A stretch of DNA of 9,512 nucleotides from Armatimonadota bacterium (lineage in GTDB: Bacteria > Armatimonadota > Zipacnadia > Zipacnadales > FEN-943). The notes under the pieces were generated by a model. The model was given only the letters and a program-made list of their open reading frames with translations, was not told the origin of the DNA and ran no database searches. A program made the position numbers and the translations under genes. Location: the NCBI GenBank assembly GCA_026419655.1, contig JANZZA010000513.1:1-9512 (forward strand). Direction: 5' to 3'. Positions 1 to 6,472 of this stretch are shown here, piece after piece. Positions within the stretch are counted from its first letter, which is position 1; every line of letters starts with the position of its first letter.

Positions 1-300
1 GCTGGGATGGAATATACGGCGCCAGCAGAGTACATAGCAGACATGCTTGAGGAGCTGAGCGAGTGGAAGGGAGACCCCACGGACCGTCCTCGCGAAGAGG
101 CTCTGCGGGCGCTGGTGGCCTGCCACGCCGCCATCAAAGCAGGTCAGTCTCTGTCCTACGAAGAAATGCGCCGACTGGTGCGGGAGCTGCTCACTACCAA
201 CAGCCCGGCCGTGTGCCCGCACGGCGACCCGATAATCCTGACGCTCTCGGCGCCTGAAATTGACCGCCGCTTCCAGCGCAAGCCGCAGCGAGAGGATTAA
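1..300 (+). CDS. mutL: DNA mismatch repair protein MutL, C-terminal end (partial, 5' end outside window)
   Basis: The frame is open from the first base, so this is the last 99 residues of a gene that begins upstream; the ATG at position 7 is internal. MutL couples mismatch recognition by MutS to strand removal, and in organisms without MutH its C-terminal domain nicks DNA. The visible part matches the end of that C-terminal dimerization/endonuclease domain: an ACHAAIKAG helix (about 118-144), then LSYEEMRRLVREL, then a C-P-H-G-x-P motif at 214-231, then a short helix ending in RRFQR. The C-x-H motif is one of the metal-site elements of endonuclease-type MutL and is absent from E. coli-type MutL. 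The usual CPHGRP reads CPHGDP here. The gene ends 153 bases before the lipoprotein gene and has no evident functional tie to it. Identification is by recall of the family, not a search. Confidence 0.88.
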   Translation, partial: AGMEYTAPAEYIADMLEELSEWKGDPTDRPREEALRALVACHAAIKAGQSLSYEEMRRLVRELLTTNSPAVCPHGDPIILTLSAPEIDRRFQRKPQRED

Positions 301-372
301 GGGAGAGGGGTGGGGCAGGGGCGGAACCATGGGTGGCGCTGGCGCATTGTTGGCGGGGAGGTTTTTGGTTCC

Positions 373-391
373 CGAGTAATGGCTCTACTCG
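373..391. repeat. Inverted repeat CGAGTA-7-TACTCG upstream of the binding-protein gene
   Basis: A perfect 6-base inverted repeat (373-378 and 386-391) surrounds a 7-base centre, about 60-80 bases before the lipoprotein start and in the gap after mutL. It could be an operator for a regulator of the transporter, or a hairpin in the 5' leader. No convincing -35/-10 pair was found nearby, so its position relative to transcription is unknown. A 6-base repeat in a GC-rich genome can occur by chance. Confidence 0.25.
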
Positions 392-440
392 AAGGGGGAG
401 CGGGGTAAAAAGCAGCGGGACGAAGAATATGGTGCGGAAA

Positions 441-445
441 GGGAG
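441..445 (+). promoter_or_regulatory. Ribosome binding site of the binding-protein gene
   Basis: GGGAG, preceded by AAA, lies 8 bases before the ATG at 454. This supports that start over the in-frame ATG at 466, which would also shorten the basic end of the signal peptide. Confidence 0.6.
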
Positions 446-453
446 CGCGAAGA

Positions 454-1512
454 ATGAGCAAGTCTATGGTGTGTGCAATCGCGGTGGTTCTCCTGCTTGG
501 CCTGGTGTTGTCCGGGTGTGCTAAGCAGGTCTCGCAGCCTGGCCCAGGTGGTCCACCACCGGCCGGGCAGACCCGATACGGGCAAGCACCACAAGGCCAG
601 GTTTCTGTCGGTCCCCTCGCTGGCAAGCGTATTGGCGTAAGTCTGCTCAACAAGCAGCACGTCTTTTACCAGGACCTGGAGCGGGCCATGCGCGACGCCG
701 CCGCCAAGGAAGGCTGTGAGCTGATCATAGAGTCGGCCGAATTCGATTCCAAGCTCCAGGACGACCAGGTAGACAATTTTATCGTGCAAAAAGTTGACGC
801 CATGATTCTCTGCCCTGCAGACTCGGCCAGCGTCGTCGGGGCAATCGAGAAAGCCAACGCCGCTGGGATTCCGGTGTTCACCTGCGACATCGCGGCCCAC
901 GGCGGCAAGGTGGTGGCTCATATCGCATCGGACAATCTCCAGGGCGGCCGCCTCGCCGCTGAGTATCTCGCCAAGCTGCTCAAGGGCAAGGGCAAAGTCC
1001 TCGTCATTGACCACCCGGCCGTCGAGTCGGTACAGCTTCGCACCAAGGGCTTCGATGAGGTCATGGCCAAATACCCGGGCATAAAGGTGGTGGCCAAGCA
1101 ACCTGCTGAAGGCCAGCGCGCCAAGGCCCGGGACGTGATGGAGAATATGTTGCTGGCGCATCCTGACCTGGATGGGGTTTTCGGCATAAACGACGACTCA
1201 GCCCTCGGTGCTCTTGCCGCCTGCCGGGCTCATAAGGGTGCCGAGAACATCGTCATCGTCGGCTATGACGCCACCCCTGAAGCTATTGGCGAGATTCTTG
1301 CCGGCAGTCAGCTCAAAGCTGATGTTGCCCAGTTTCCCTATAAGATGGGCGTGACCACTATTACCACCATCCGGCGCTATTTCGCCGGTGAGAAAGTGCC
1401 CAGCTTTGTGCCCATTCCCGTGGAAATCCTCGACAAGCCGGCCTTCGAAAAACTTAAGGCCGAAGGTAGGCTCAAGCAGATCAATGGCCAGTGGACTCTA
1501 GTGCAGGGGTAG
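454..1512 (+). CDS. Sugar ABC transporter substrate-binding lipoprotein (RbsB-like, Peripla_BP_4 type)
   Basis: This is the extracytoplasmic receptor of the importer: it captures a sugar or sugar-like ligand and delivers it to the permease. The 352 residues begin with a lipoprotein signal peptide, hydrophobic from about residue 6 to 19, ending in a lipobox L19-S20-G21-C22, so it should be lipid-anchored at Cys22. A Pro/Gly/Gln-rich linker follows (about 24-56). The two-lobed fold runs from about 58 to 330 with family marks KRIGVSLLN (58-66), ASDNLQGGRLAAEY (158-171), FGINDDSALGAL (243-254) and VGYDATPEA (269-277). Aligned by eye to E. coli RbsB, Asp145, Asn246, Asp272, Gln293 and Phe71 keep ligand-contact positions, but RbsB Arg90 becomes Ile146, Arg141 becomes Gln194 and Phe164 becomes Gly220, so ribose is unlikely to be the ligand. 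First of three transporter genes; 313 bases separate it from the ATPase. Confidence 0.93.
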   Translation: MSKSMVCAIAVVLLLGLVLSGCAKQVSQPGPGGPPPAGQTRYGQAPQGQVSVGPLAGKRIGVSLLNKQHVFYQDLERAMRDAAAKEGCELIIESAEFDSKLQDDQVDNFIVQKVDAMILCPADSASVVGAIEKANAAGIPVFTCDIAAHGGKVVAHIASDNLQGGRLAAEYLAKLLKGKGKVLVIDHPAVESVQLRTKGFDEVMAKYPGIKVVAKQPAEGQRAKARDVMENMLLAHPDLDGVFGINDDSALGALAACRAHKGAENIVIVGYDATPEAIGEILAGSQLKADVAQFPYKMGVTTITTIRRYFAGEKVPSFVPIPVEILDKPAFEKLKAEGRLKQINGQWTLVQG

Positions 1513-1825
1513 GGGGCTGGGAAGTCGTTCGTGTTGACCGGGACTGGTTTGTGCGGTGGGGCAAAAGCGAAATGGTTTTTTGAAGCTGGCGGCAAGCGGC
1601 GCGTAGTCCGGCCGCATGAGTAGCCTGCGGCGCATGGTCCGCTGGCGCGGGCGGGTGTGGTGGATGGGGCAGGGAAAAGGGTGGAAAAGCGCCGACGCAT
1701 AGACCTTTTCAGAGAGTTCTCGTTAGCTAGACCTATCGGCTTTTCGCCTGGGGCAGGGCAGCAAGAATCTGCGAAGACTCCGTAAACTTCTTTCTATGGC
1801 CTGTCGGTCTTTGGTGCGGTAAGCC
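1513..1825. other. Long intercistronic gap between binding-protein and ATPase genes
   Basis: This 313-base stretch holds no gene I can support on either strand. It contains a 6-bp hairpin (1611-1631), a direct repeat TAGACCT at 1700-1706 and 1728-1734 with a near-palindrome GAGAGTTCTC between them (1712-1721), and TAGCTA at 1724-1729. No clear promoter and no stem followed by a T-run was seen. Gaps this long are uncommon between genes of one ABC importer and leave room for an internal promoter, an mRNA processing site or a lost small gene. Confidence 0.5.
1611..1631 (+). repeat. Small hairpin in the gap after the binding-protein gene
   Basis: GCCGCA (1611-1616) and TGCGGC (1626-1631) form a perfect 6-bp stem with a 9-base loop, about 100 bases after the lipoprotein stop. 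No T-run follows, so it does not look like an intrinsic terminator. A stem here could slow 3' decay of the receptor mRNA, letting it be made in excess over ATPase and permease; that is inference, and chance is possible. Confidence 0.25.
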
Positions 1826-3346
1826 ATGTCACCTCATGCCACCACGACTGAGGCCGTCGCACCGGCCCTGGAAGTTCGGGGCGTAAGCAAATTCTTCCCA
1901 GGTGTCCAGGCGCTCCGTAACGTGGACTTTACGCTGCGGGCGGGCGAAGTCCATGCTCTGGTGGGCGAAAACGGCGCGGGCAAGTCCACCTTCATCAAAA
2001 TCCTCCCCGGCGCCCTGCCCAAGGACGCCGGTATCATGCGAGTCTTCGGCCAGGCTTACGAGCCACGGTCGCCGTGGGACGCCCTGCGTGCCGGTATAAG
2101 CGCCATCTACCAGGAGTTCAATCTCGTCCCGTACCTGACGGTGGCAGAGAATCTTTTTCTTGGGCGGGAGCCGCGCCGTGCTGGAGGGCTGGTTGATTGG
2201 CGCCGGCTCAATGCAATGGCGCGCGATGTGCTCATGCGCCTGGGCATGCCCTTAAACCCTCGCGCTTATGTGGCTAACCTGTCCGTGGCGGGCCAGCAGA
2301 TGGTTGAGATTGCCAGGGCTTTGTCCGTCGGTGCGCGCATTCTTTTGATGGACGAGCCTTCTGCGGCCCTCACAGAGCACGACCTTGAGAGGCTTTTCGA
2401 GCAAGTCCGCCGCCTGCGCTCCCAGGGTGTCTCTGTCATTTACATCAGCCACCGGCTCGCGGAGATTTTCACGATCGCTGACCGGGCCACGGTGTTGCGC
2501 GATGGGGAGGTGGTCGGCACCCGCGACGTCGCCGGCCTGCAGGAGATGGACCTGGTGCGGATGATGGTCGGGCGCCAGGTGGAGACGGGCTCGTTGGCAG
2601 GGGGCGCCCCAGGCCAGGAGCCGCTGCTGCAAGTGGAGGGTGTCAGCAGCGGCGGTATGGTGCATGACTGTACTTTTGAGGTGCGGGCGGGGGAAATTGC
2701 AGGCATTGGTGGCCTGGTCGGGTCTGGCCGCACAGAGCTGGCGCGGGCGATTTTCGGGGCAGCGCCGAGGACTGGCCGGGTTGTTGTGGCCGGCAAAGTC
2801 CTGCCGCCCGGGTCGCCGCGGGCAGCCATCCGCGCCGGTCTGGGCCTGTTGCCGGAAGACCGCAAGCTTCAGGGGCTTCTGCTGCGGATGCTGGTGCGCG
2901 AAAACATCACCCTGGCCAACGTGGGAGCCGTGGCATGCTACGGATTCATCAGCGCCCGACGAGAAAGGGCTGCGGCCCGGCCGCTCATTGCTGACCTGGA
3001 CATACGTCCGCCCGAAACTGACCGCGCGGTCATGTATCTGTCCGGCGGAAATCAGCAAAAGGTCGTCCTGGCCAGGTGGCTCTTCACACGCTCGCAGGTG
3101 CTCATCCTCGACGAGCCGACACGCGGGATTGACGTTGGCGCCAAGGCGGAAGTACACATGCTCATGCGCCGGCTCACCGATCAGGGGGCTGCCTTGCTGG
3201 TTATATCGTCGGAGCTGCCGGAGCTGCTGAAAGTCTCCGACCGTATCCTTGTCATGCGCGAGGGTAGCATCGTCGGCGTACTTGCCAGAGAGGAAGCAAC
3301 CGAGGAGAAGGTAATGGCGCTGGCTACCGGCGCAGTTTTGCCATAG
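1826..3346 (+). CDS. Sugar ABC transporter ATP-binding protein, two fused nucleotide-binding domains (RbsA/MglA/XylG-like)
   Basis: This cytoplasmic motor hydrolyses ATP to drive sugar uptake through the neighbouring permease. At 506 residues it has the usual length for the family, with two ABC domains in one chain. Domain 1: Walker A G47-ENGAGKS-T55, Q-loop Gln96, signature LSVAGQQ (152-158), Walker B with D176-E177, switch His209. Domain 2: degenerate Walker A GLVGSGRTE (296-304) without the Lys, as is normal here; intact signature LSGGNQQK (405-412), Walker B LILDEPTRG (426-434), and SSE (461-463) where domain 1 has its His. The C-terminal EEATEEKVMALATG resembles RbsA. The residues after P-loop 1 read KILPG where KILSG or KILTG is usual. 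No strong ribosome binding site precedes the ATG (only GCGGTAAG just upstream), so the start is fair rather than firm; the ABC fold begins by about residue 15. The permease gene follows after about 145 bases. Confidence 0.96.
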   Translation: MSPHATTTEAVAPALEVRGVSKFFPGVQALRNVDFTLRAGEVHALVGENGAGKSTFIKILPGALPKDAGIMRVFGQAYEPRSPWDALRAGISAIYQEFNLVPYLTVAENLFLGREPRRAGGLVDWRRLNAMARDVLMRLGMPLNPRAYVANLSVAGQQMVEIARALSVGARILLMDEPSAALTEHDLERLFEQVRRLRSQGVSVIYISHRLAEIFTIADRATVLRDGEVVGTRDVAGLQEMDLVRMMVGRQVETGSLAGGAPGQEPLLQVEGVSSGGMVHDCTFEVRAGEIAGIGGLVGSGRTELARAIFGAAPRTGRVVVAGKVLPPGSPRAAIRAGLGLLPEDRKLQGLLLRMLVRENITLANVGAVACYGFISARRERAAARPLIADLDIRPPETDRAVMYLSGGNQQKVVLARWLFTRSQVLILDEPTRGIDVGAKAEVHMLMRRLTDQGAALLVISSELPELLKVSDRILVMREGSIVGVLAREEATEEKVMALATGAVLP

Positions 3347-3480
3347 GCGTGCGGCCTTTGCCTGCGATACTTGTGTCCTAGAGGTGACCATTGCTAAACC
3401 GCCGTCTCGCAAGTGTGTCGCGCCCGTGCGGTGTAGCGTGCTGGCGCAAATCTATGCCGTACACGGACTTTTGGCTAAGT

Positions 3481-3485
3481 GGAGG
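3481..3485 (+). promoter_or_regulatory. Ribosome binding site favouring a TTG start for the permease
   Basis: GGAGG lies 6 bases before an in-frame TTG at 3492. It is the best Shine-Dalgarno match near the permease start. The longer GTG start at 3384 has none, and the ATG at 3525 has only AAAGAGG (3506-3512) at a long spacing of 12. Confidence 0.6.
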
Positions 3486-3491
3486 CTAGTT

Positions 3492-4526
3492 TTGCAGCGG
3501 TCACCAAAGAGGCTCCTGACGCTCATGTACAGCCGCGACCAATCAACCTCCCGTACTGCGGCTTGGCTATACGCGCTGCCCAATTTCTTTTTCCGCTACG
3601 GCATAGTCGCCGGCTTTGTACTCTTGTGCTTGTATTTCGGCACCTTCACCGAGGAGCATCGCTTTGTCACTCGCGACAACTTCATCAACGTCGCCAACCA
3701 GATTGCCATCAACATGATCCTTGCCTCGGGGATGACCTTCGTCATAATCGCAGCGGGCATAGACCTCTCGGTAGGCGCGGTGTTAGCCCTATGCGGTGTG
3801 GTGGGGAGCATGGCGATGGTAGAGCTCGGCCGCACGGGGCTTTCGGGTGAGCTGACGGCGGCCCTCGGCATGGCTGCGGGCATCGGCCTGGGAGCGGTCT
3901 GCGGTCTGTTCAGCGGCAGTCTGGTGGCTGTCCCGCGGTTGCCCGCCTTTATAGCTACCCTGGGCATGATGATGATGGCTCGTGGGCTGGCTTTTGTGGT
4001 CTGTGGAGGCCGGCCCGTATCGCCTCTTCCACAAGCCTTCACGGCTATCGGGCAAAGCCCACACCGCCTTGTGCCCATCCCCGTGTATATCATGACTGCG
4101 GTGGTCTTCCTCGCTCACCTCGTTCTGCGCCACCATACTTTTGGCCGCTACGTTTACGCGGTCGGGGGCAATGAAGAGGCCGCCCGCCTCTCCGGTTTGC
4201 CCGTCCGCCGAATTGTTATCTCGGTCTACGCTCTTTCCGGGGCCCTCAGCGGCCTCGGTGGGATGATCCTTGCAAGCAAGCTTGGCTCCGCCGACCCGAA
4301 ATCCGGCCTGATGTATGAGCTGGACGCCATTGCCGCAGTCGTTCTTGGGGGCACGTCGCTGATGGGCGGCCGGGGTACCGTGCTTGGTACGCTCATTGGT
4401 GCTCTTATCATCGGGGTTCTCAACAACGGCCTTTCCCTCATGAAGGTTGACCAGTACTGGCAGTACGTTCTCAAGGGACTTGTCATCATCGGCGCAGTAC
4501 TCCTCGACCGCCTCAAGAGGGAGTGA
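3492..4526 (+). CDS. Sugar ABC transporter permease (RbsC-like, BPD_transp_2 type)
   Basis: This is the inner-membrane channel subunit that pairs with the double ATPase and receives ligand from the lipoprotein. The family signature AAGIDLSVG sits at residues 87-95, the cytoplasmic ATPase-contact region GRYVYAVGGNEEAARLSG around 218-235, and a Gly-rich LGGTSLMGGRGTVLGTLIGA near the end. Many hydrophobic segments run from about residue 37 onward, as expected for an 8-10-helix permease. The frame is open back to a GTG at 3384 (380 residues), but that start has no ribosome binding site and adds an uncharacteristic 36-residue leader. I chose TTG 3492 (344 residues) because GGAGG precedes it by 6 bases; ATG 3525 (333 residues) is the alternative closest to the ~320 residues of E. 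coli RbsC. It is the last plus-strand gene and converges on the methyltransferase gene 158 bases away. Confidence 0.93.
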   Translation: MQRSPKRLLTLMYSRDQSTSRTAAWLYALPNFFFRYGIVAGFVLLCLYFGTFTEEHRFVTRDNFINVANQIAINMILASGMTFVIIAAGIDLSVGAVLALCGVVGSMAMVELGRTGLSGELTAALGMAAGIGLGAVCGLFSGSLVAVPRLPAFIATLGMMMMARGLAFVVCGGRPVSPLPQAFTAIGQSPHRLVPIPVYIMTAVVFLAHLVLRHHTFGRYVYAVGGNEEAARLSGLPVRRIVISVYALSGALSGLGGMILASKLGSADPKSGLMYELDAIAAVVLGGTSLMGGRGTVLGTLIGALIIGVLNNGLSLMKVDQYWQYVLKGLVIIGAVLLDRLKRE

Positions 4527-4581
4527 CTGACGCGTGGTTGTGCTGGTCTACCGCTGCCGGTGGAAGGTGGTCGGCTTTTGT

Positions 4582-4623
4582 GCAAGCGGCCAAGCTGTGG
4601 CCGAGCCTTTATGAGGCCGCTGC
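4582..4623. terminator. Overlapping inverted repeats between convergent genes; possible two-way terminator
   Basis: Two alternative stems share the same arm. A compact one pairs CGGCCA (4587-4592) with TGGCCG (4598-4603) around a 5-base loop. A wider one pairs AGCGGCC (4585-4591) with GGCCGCT (4615-4621) and extends by GC on each side with one bulged base. GCCT (4605-4608) with AGGC (4614-4617) makes a further small stem. The structure lies 56 bases past the permease stop and 62 bases past the methyltransferase stop. Neither strand shows a good T-run after the stem (only CCTTTAT on plus), so termination is uncertain. Confidence 0.35.
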
Positions 4624-4684
4624 GGTCACCTACAGCTACCCGACTAGAGCCGGCTGCTGAGCCTCCTGACTGTTCCTTTCGGTT

Positions 4685-5284
4685 TCATTGGTGCTCAATC
4701 AACGCCAGCACATACGGCTTGGCGGCCAGGGCCGCAGCGGCCGCCAGCACGCCTAACCAGCTAGGCCATACTCCATTCTCAACGGCCAGTTTCCAGGAGA
4801 AGGCACCTTTTACCCAGGCTGGCTTTGGCAGGATCAACGGCACTCGCGAAGCGTACTGGGTCCACTCTTCGCCAAATCGGTCCGCCAGCCATTTTTCCTC
4901 GCTGCGTATCACTGCCCAATAGTGGAATATCGTGTACGGGCCGACGATTAGCGCCAGCAGCCAGCTTCTTGCGAGAACCAGGAAGCCTGCCACGATTATT
5001 ATGTTGCCTATGTACAGCGGATGACGGACCATGCCATAAGGGCCGTGGGTGCACAGGACTTCTTTTTTGGAAATGCAGCCCATGGCCCATGTGCGCAAAA
5101 GCAATCCCAAGACCAGAAGCACAATGCCTGCGACGACAGTTTCGGGCACAGGTTGGGCTAGAAAGAACCCTAGAACCGCGGCAGGTATGTGCAGGCGATT
5201 GCGGATTCTCCACAGGAAGCCCTGGGGGTCGTCTTCCGCCGCGATGCTGGACGCCTTGTGATTGTCGGTGGGCACTTGGGCCAA
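4685..5284 (-). CDS. Isoprenylcysteine carboxyl methyltransferase-like integral membrane protein
   Basis: This is a membrane methyltransferase-fold protein of the ICMT/phospholipid N-methyltransferase group, which uses S-adenosylmethionine at the membrane surface; bacterial members mostly have unknown substrates. The key block HGPYGMVRHPLYIG (residues 80-93 from the TTG start) is the RHPxYxG-type cofactor motif, followed by a hydrophobic segment and then SEEKWLADRFGEEWTQYASR (128-147), matching the Glu/Phe-Gly/Tyr pattern of the family. Hydrophobic helices lie at about 33-48, 50-69, 94-122 and 176-191. The frame is open to a GTG at 5353 (222 residues), but no ribosome binding site precedes it. 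TTG 5284 has GGAGG 7 bases upstream and gives 199 residues; GTG 5275 is another option. It is the last gene of the minus-strand run, after the Gfo/Idh oxidoreductase. The substrate cannot be told from sequence. Confidence 0.85.
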   Translation of the reverse strand: MAQVPTDNHKASSIAAEDDPQGFLWRIRNRLHIPAAVLGFFLAQPVPETVVAGIVLLVLGLLLRTWAMGCISKKEVLCTHGPYGMVRHPLYIGNIIIVAGFLVLARSWLLALIVGPYTIFHYWAVIRSEEKWLADRFGEEWTQYASRVPLILPKPAWVKGAFSWKLAVENGVWPSWLGVLAAAAALAAKPYVLALIEHQ

Positions 5285-5291
5285 AGCTTTG

Positions 5292-5296
5292 CCTCC
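5292..5296 (-). promoter_or_regulatory. Ribosome binding site favouring a TTG start for the methyltransferase-like gene
   Basis: On the minus strand GGAGG lies 7 bases before an in-frame TTG (5284-5282). The longer GTG start at 5353 has nothing comparable. Confidence 0.5.
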
Positions 5297-5365
5297 GCCA
5301 GATAGTTTGGTGAGCGACGTTGTCTTGCGCACAGCCCGAGCCCGGCCGGGCACGTTTTGCCACGC

Positions 5366-6442
5366 TTAAGTAATCTCGATCAACCTGCCGCTGCTGATAC
5401 TTTCATGGACGGCGGCGGCGATTTTCGTGGCTTCCAGCCCATCATGGCCTGACGCATAGCCGCTGAGATCTTCTAATCTGGCTCCGTCGAGGATGTGATT
5501 CACGTTGTAGCAGAAATCCGCTATGCTTTCGATCCCATATCCTTCCCAGATCTCGCGTCCCTGGCGGTCGTAGCGCACGCGCAGGAAACTCTTGTTGTGG
5601 GTTTGGGCGCATGGGTGGTCGTCGGCGCAGAAAGTCCACGTGCCGCGGTCCTGGCTGTCACATTCCAATGCGCCCTTGGTGCCCACGAGCCGTATTCCCT
5701 GGTTCACAATCGCCGGAAAGCCTTCGGGAAGTATCCAGCTCGTGTCAAAGCACACTGTCGCACCGTTGGTAAATTCCACCATAGCCGTAATGGAGTCGAA
5801 GGTGTCTACCCCCAGAGCGGCAAGGGTTTGCTTGCGGCCTGTGGCCCAGACCCGCTTTCCGTCGGCACTCATCAGCCAGCGGGCCAGGTCGTAAAAGTGT
5901 ATCCCTAGAAACCATGCCGGCGAGCTAGTTTTGGCCCATCCAGGAAACCAATCCCGGGGCACTTCGATACGGTCTTCCATGTGGGCGTAGCCGTATTGAA
6001 TGGTGCCCAGGTCGCCGGAGTCAATCTTCTGCTTCATGGCGATGTGGTACTCGTCATAGCGCTTGTGAAAGTCCACCTGAAGCAGCACACCGGCCCGTTC
6101 ACAAGCCTCGATCATCGCGAGACAGCCTTCCACAGTCACGTCTAAGGGCTTTTCGCAGAGCACGTGTACCCCAGCATCGGCTGCCGCGAGGACTATCTCG
6201 CGGTGATAGGCATCTGGCGTCACGACTGTCACACCATCCAGGCGTTCCCTCGCCAGCATCTCGCGAAAGTCAGTGTACGGCGTGAACTGAAACTCTTTAA
6301 GTCGCTGCTCCAGGGTCTGTTCGTTGATGTCGCAGCCAGCCACCAGCTCACATTCCCCGCGCCAGGAAAGCTGGCGAAAAGTGCGCAGGTGATTCAGCCC
6401 GAAGGTACCCAGGCCAACAATGCCTATTCGTGCGCGTGCCAT
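5366..6442 (-). CDS. Gfo/Idh/MocA family NAD(P)-dependent oxidoreductase
   Basis: This is a cytoplasmic dehydrogenase of the family that oxidises or reduces hydroxyl groups of sugars, inositols and related polyols. The N-terminal Rossmann fold starts IGIVGLGTFG (6-15, G10-x-G12-x-x-G15); VVTPDAYH (73-80) and the catalytic-lysine motif C96-E-K-P (Lys98) follow. VDFHKRYD (123-130) and GIHFYDLARWL (180-190) mark the C-terminal substrate domain, with His182 at the usual catalytic His. Four residues before that His, where inositol dehydrogenase-like enzymes have Asp, this protein has Phe178. The length, 358 residues, is normal. The ATG at 6442 has AAGGGGGT 6 bases upstream. It lies 30 bases after the heme-like membrane protein gene, so is probably co-transcribed. 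A role in breaking down the ligand imported by the ABC system is conceivable, but that system is on the opposite strand. The substrate is unknown. Confidence 0.93.
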   Translation of the reverse strand: MARARIGIVGLGTFGLNHLRTFRQLSWRGECELVAGCDINEQTLEQRLKEFQFTPYTDFREMLARERLDGVTVVTPDAYHREIVLAAADAGVHVLCEKPLDVTVEGCLAMIEACERAGVLLQVDFHKRYDEYHIAMKQKIDSGDLGTIQYGYAHMEDRIEVPRDWFPGWAKTSSPAWFLGIHFYDLARWLMSADGKRVWATGRKQTLAALGVDTFDSITAMVEFTNGATVCFDTSWILPEGFPAIVNQGIRLVGTKGALECDSQDRGTWTFCADDHPCAQTHNKSFLRVRYDRQGREIWEGYGIESIADFCYNVNHILDGARLEDLSGYASGHDGLEATKIAAAVHESISSGRLIEIT

Positions 6443-6447
6443 TGTTT

Positions 6448-6455
6448 ACCCCCTT
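6448..6455 (-). promoter_or_regulatory. Ribosome binding site of the Gfo/Idh gene
   Basis: AAGGGGGT on the minus strand, with its G-run ending 6 bases before the ATG at 6442, in the 30-base gap after the previous gene's stop. It supports the chosen start. Confidence 0.55.
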
Positions 6456-6472
6456 TTTGTGGACTGGTTGGC

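Noticed and set aside
7..300. Complete 97-residue small protein starting at ATG 7
   Set aside because: The frame is open to the window edge and the sequence matches only the C-terminal end of MutL, so it is a truncated view of a longer gene.
347..380. Possible promoter in the mutL/lipoprotein gap (TTGTTG plus a downstream TA-poor element)
   Set aside because: No acceptable -10 element lies at 16-18 bases, so it is not supported.
385..1161. 258-residue open frame on the minus strand
   Set aside because: It is antisense to the binding-lipoprotein gene, shows no family motif, and results from GC-rich codon structure on the opposite strand.
1533..1562. TTGACC as a -35 box after the lipoprotein gene
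   Set aside because: The sequence 17 bases downstream is G-rich with no resemblance to TATAAT.
1634..1702. 22-residue Trp/Arg/Gly-rich small open frame in the 313-base gap
   Set aside because: No ribosome binding site precedes the ATG (GCGGCGC only), and a frame this short is expected by chance.
2252..3412. 386-residue open frame on the minus strand
   Set aside because: It lies antisense to the clear ABC ATPase; the His/Gln-rich, low-hydrophobicity sequence has no recognisable domain.
3596..4093. 165-residue open frame on the minus strand
   Set aside because: It is antisense to the permease and its Pro/Arg/Thr/Met-rich composition mirrors the membrane-helix codons of the real gene.
5495..5908. 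137-residue open frame on the plus strand
   Set aside because: It is antisense to the Gfo/Idh gene, whose motifs are unambiguous; no ribosome binding site or motif was seen.
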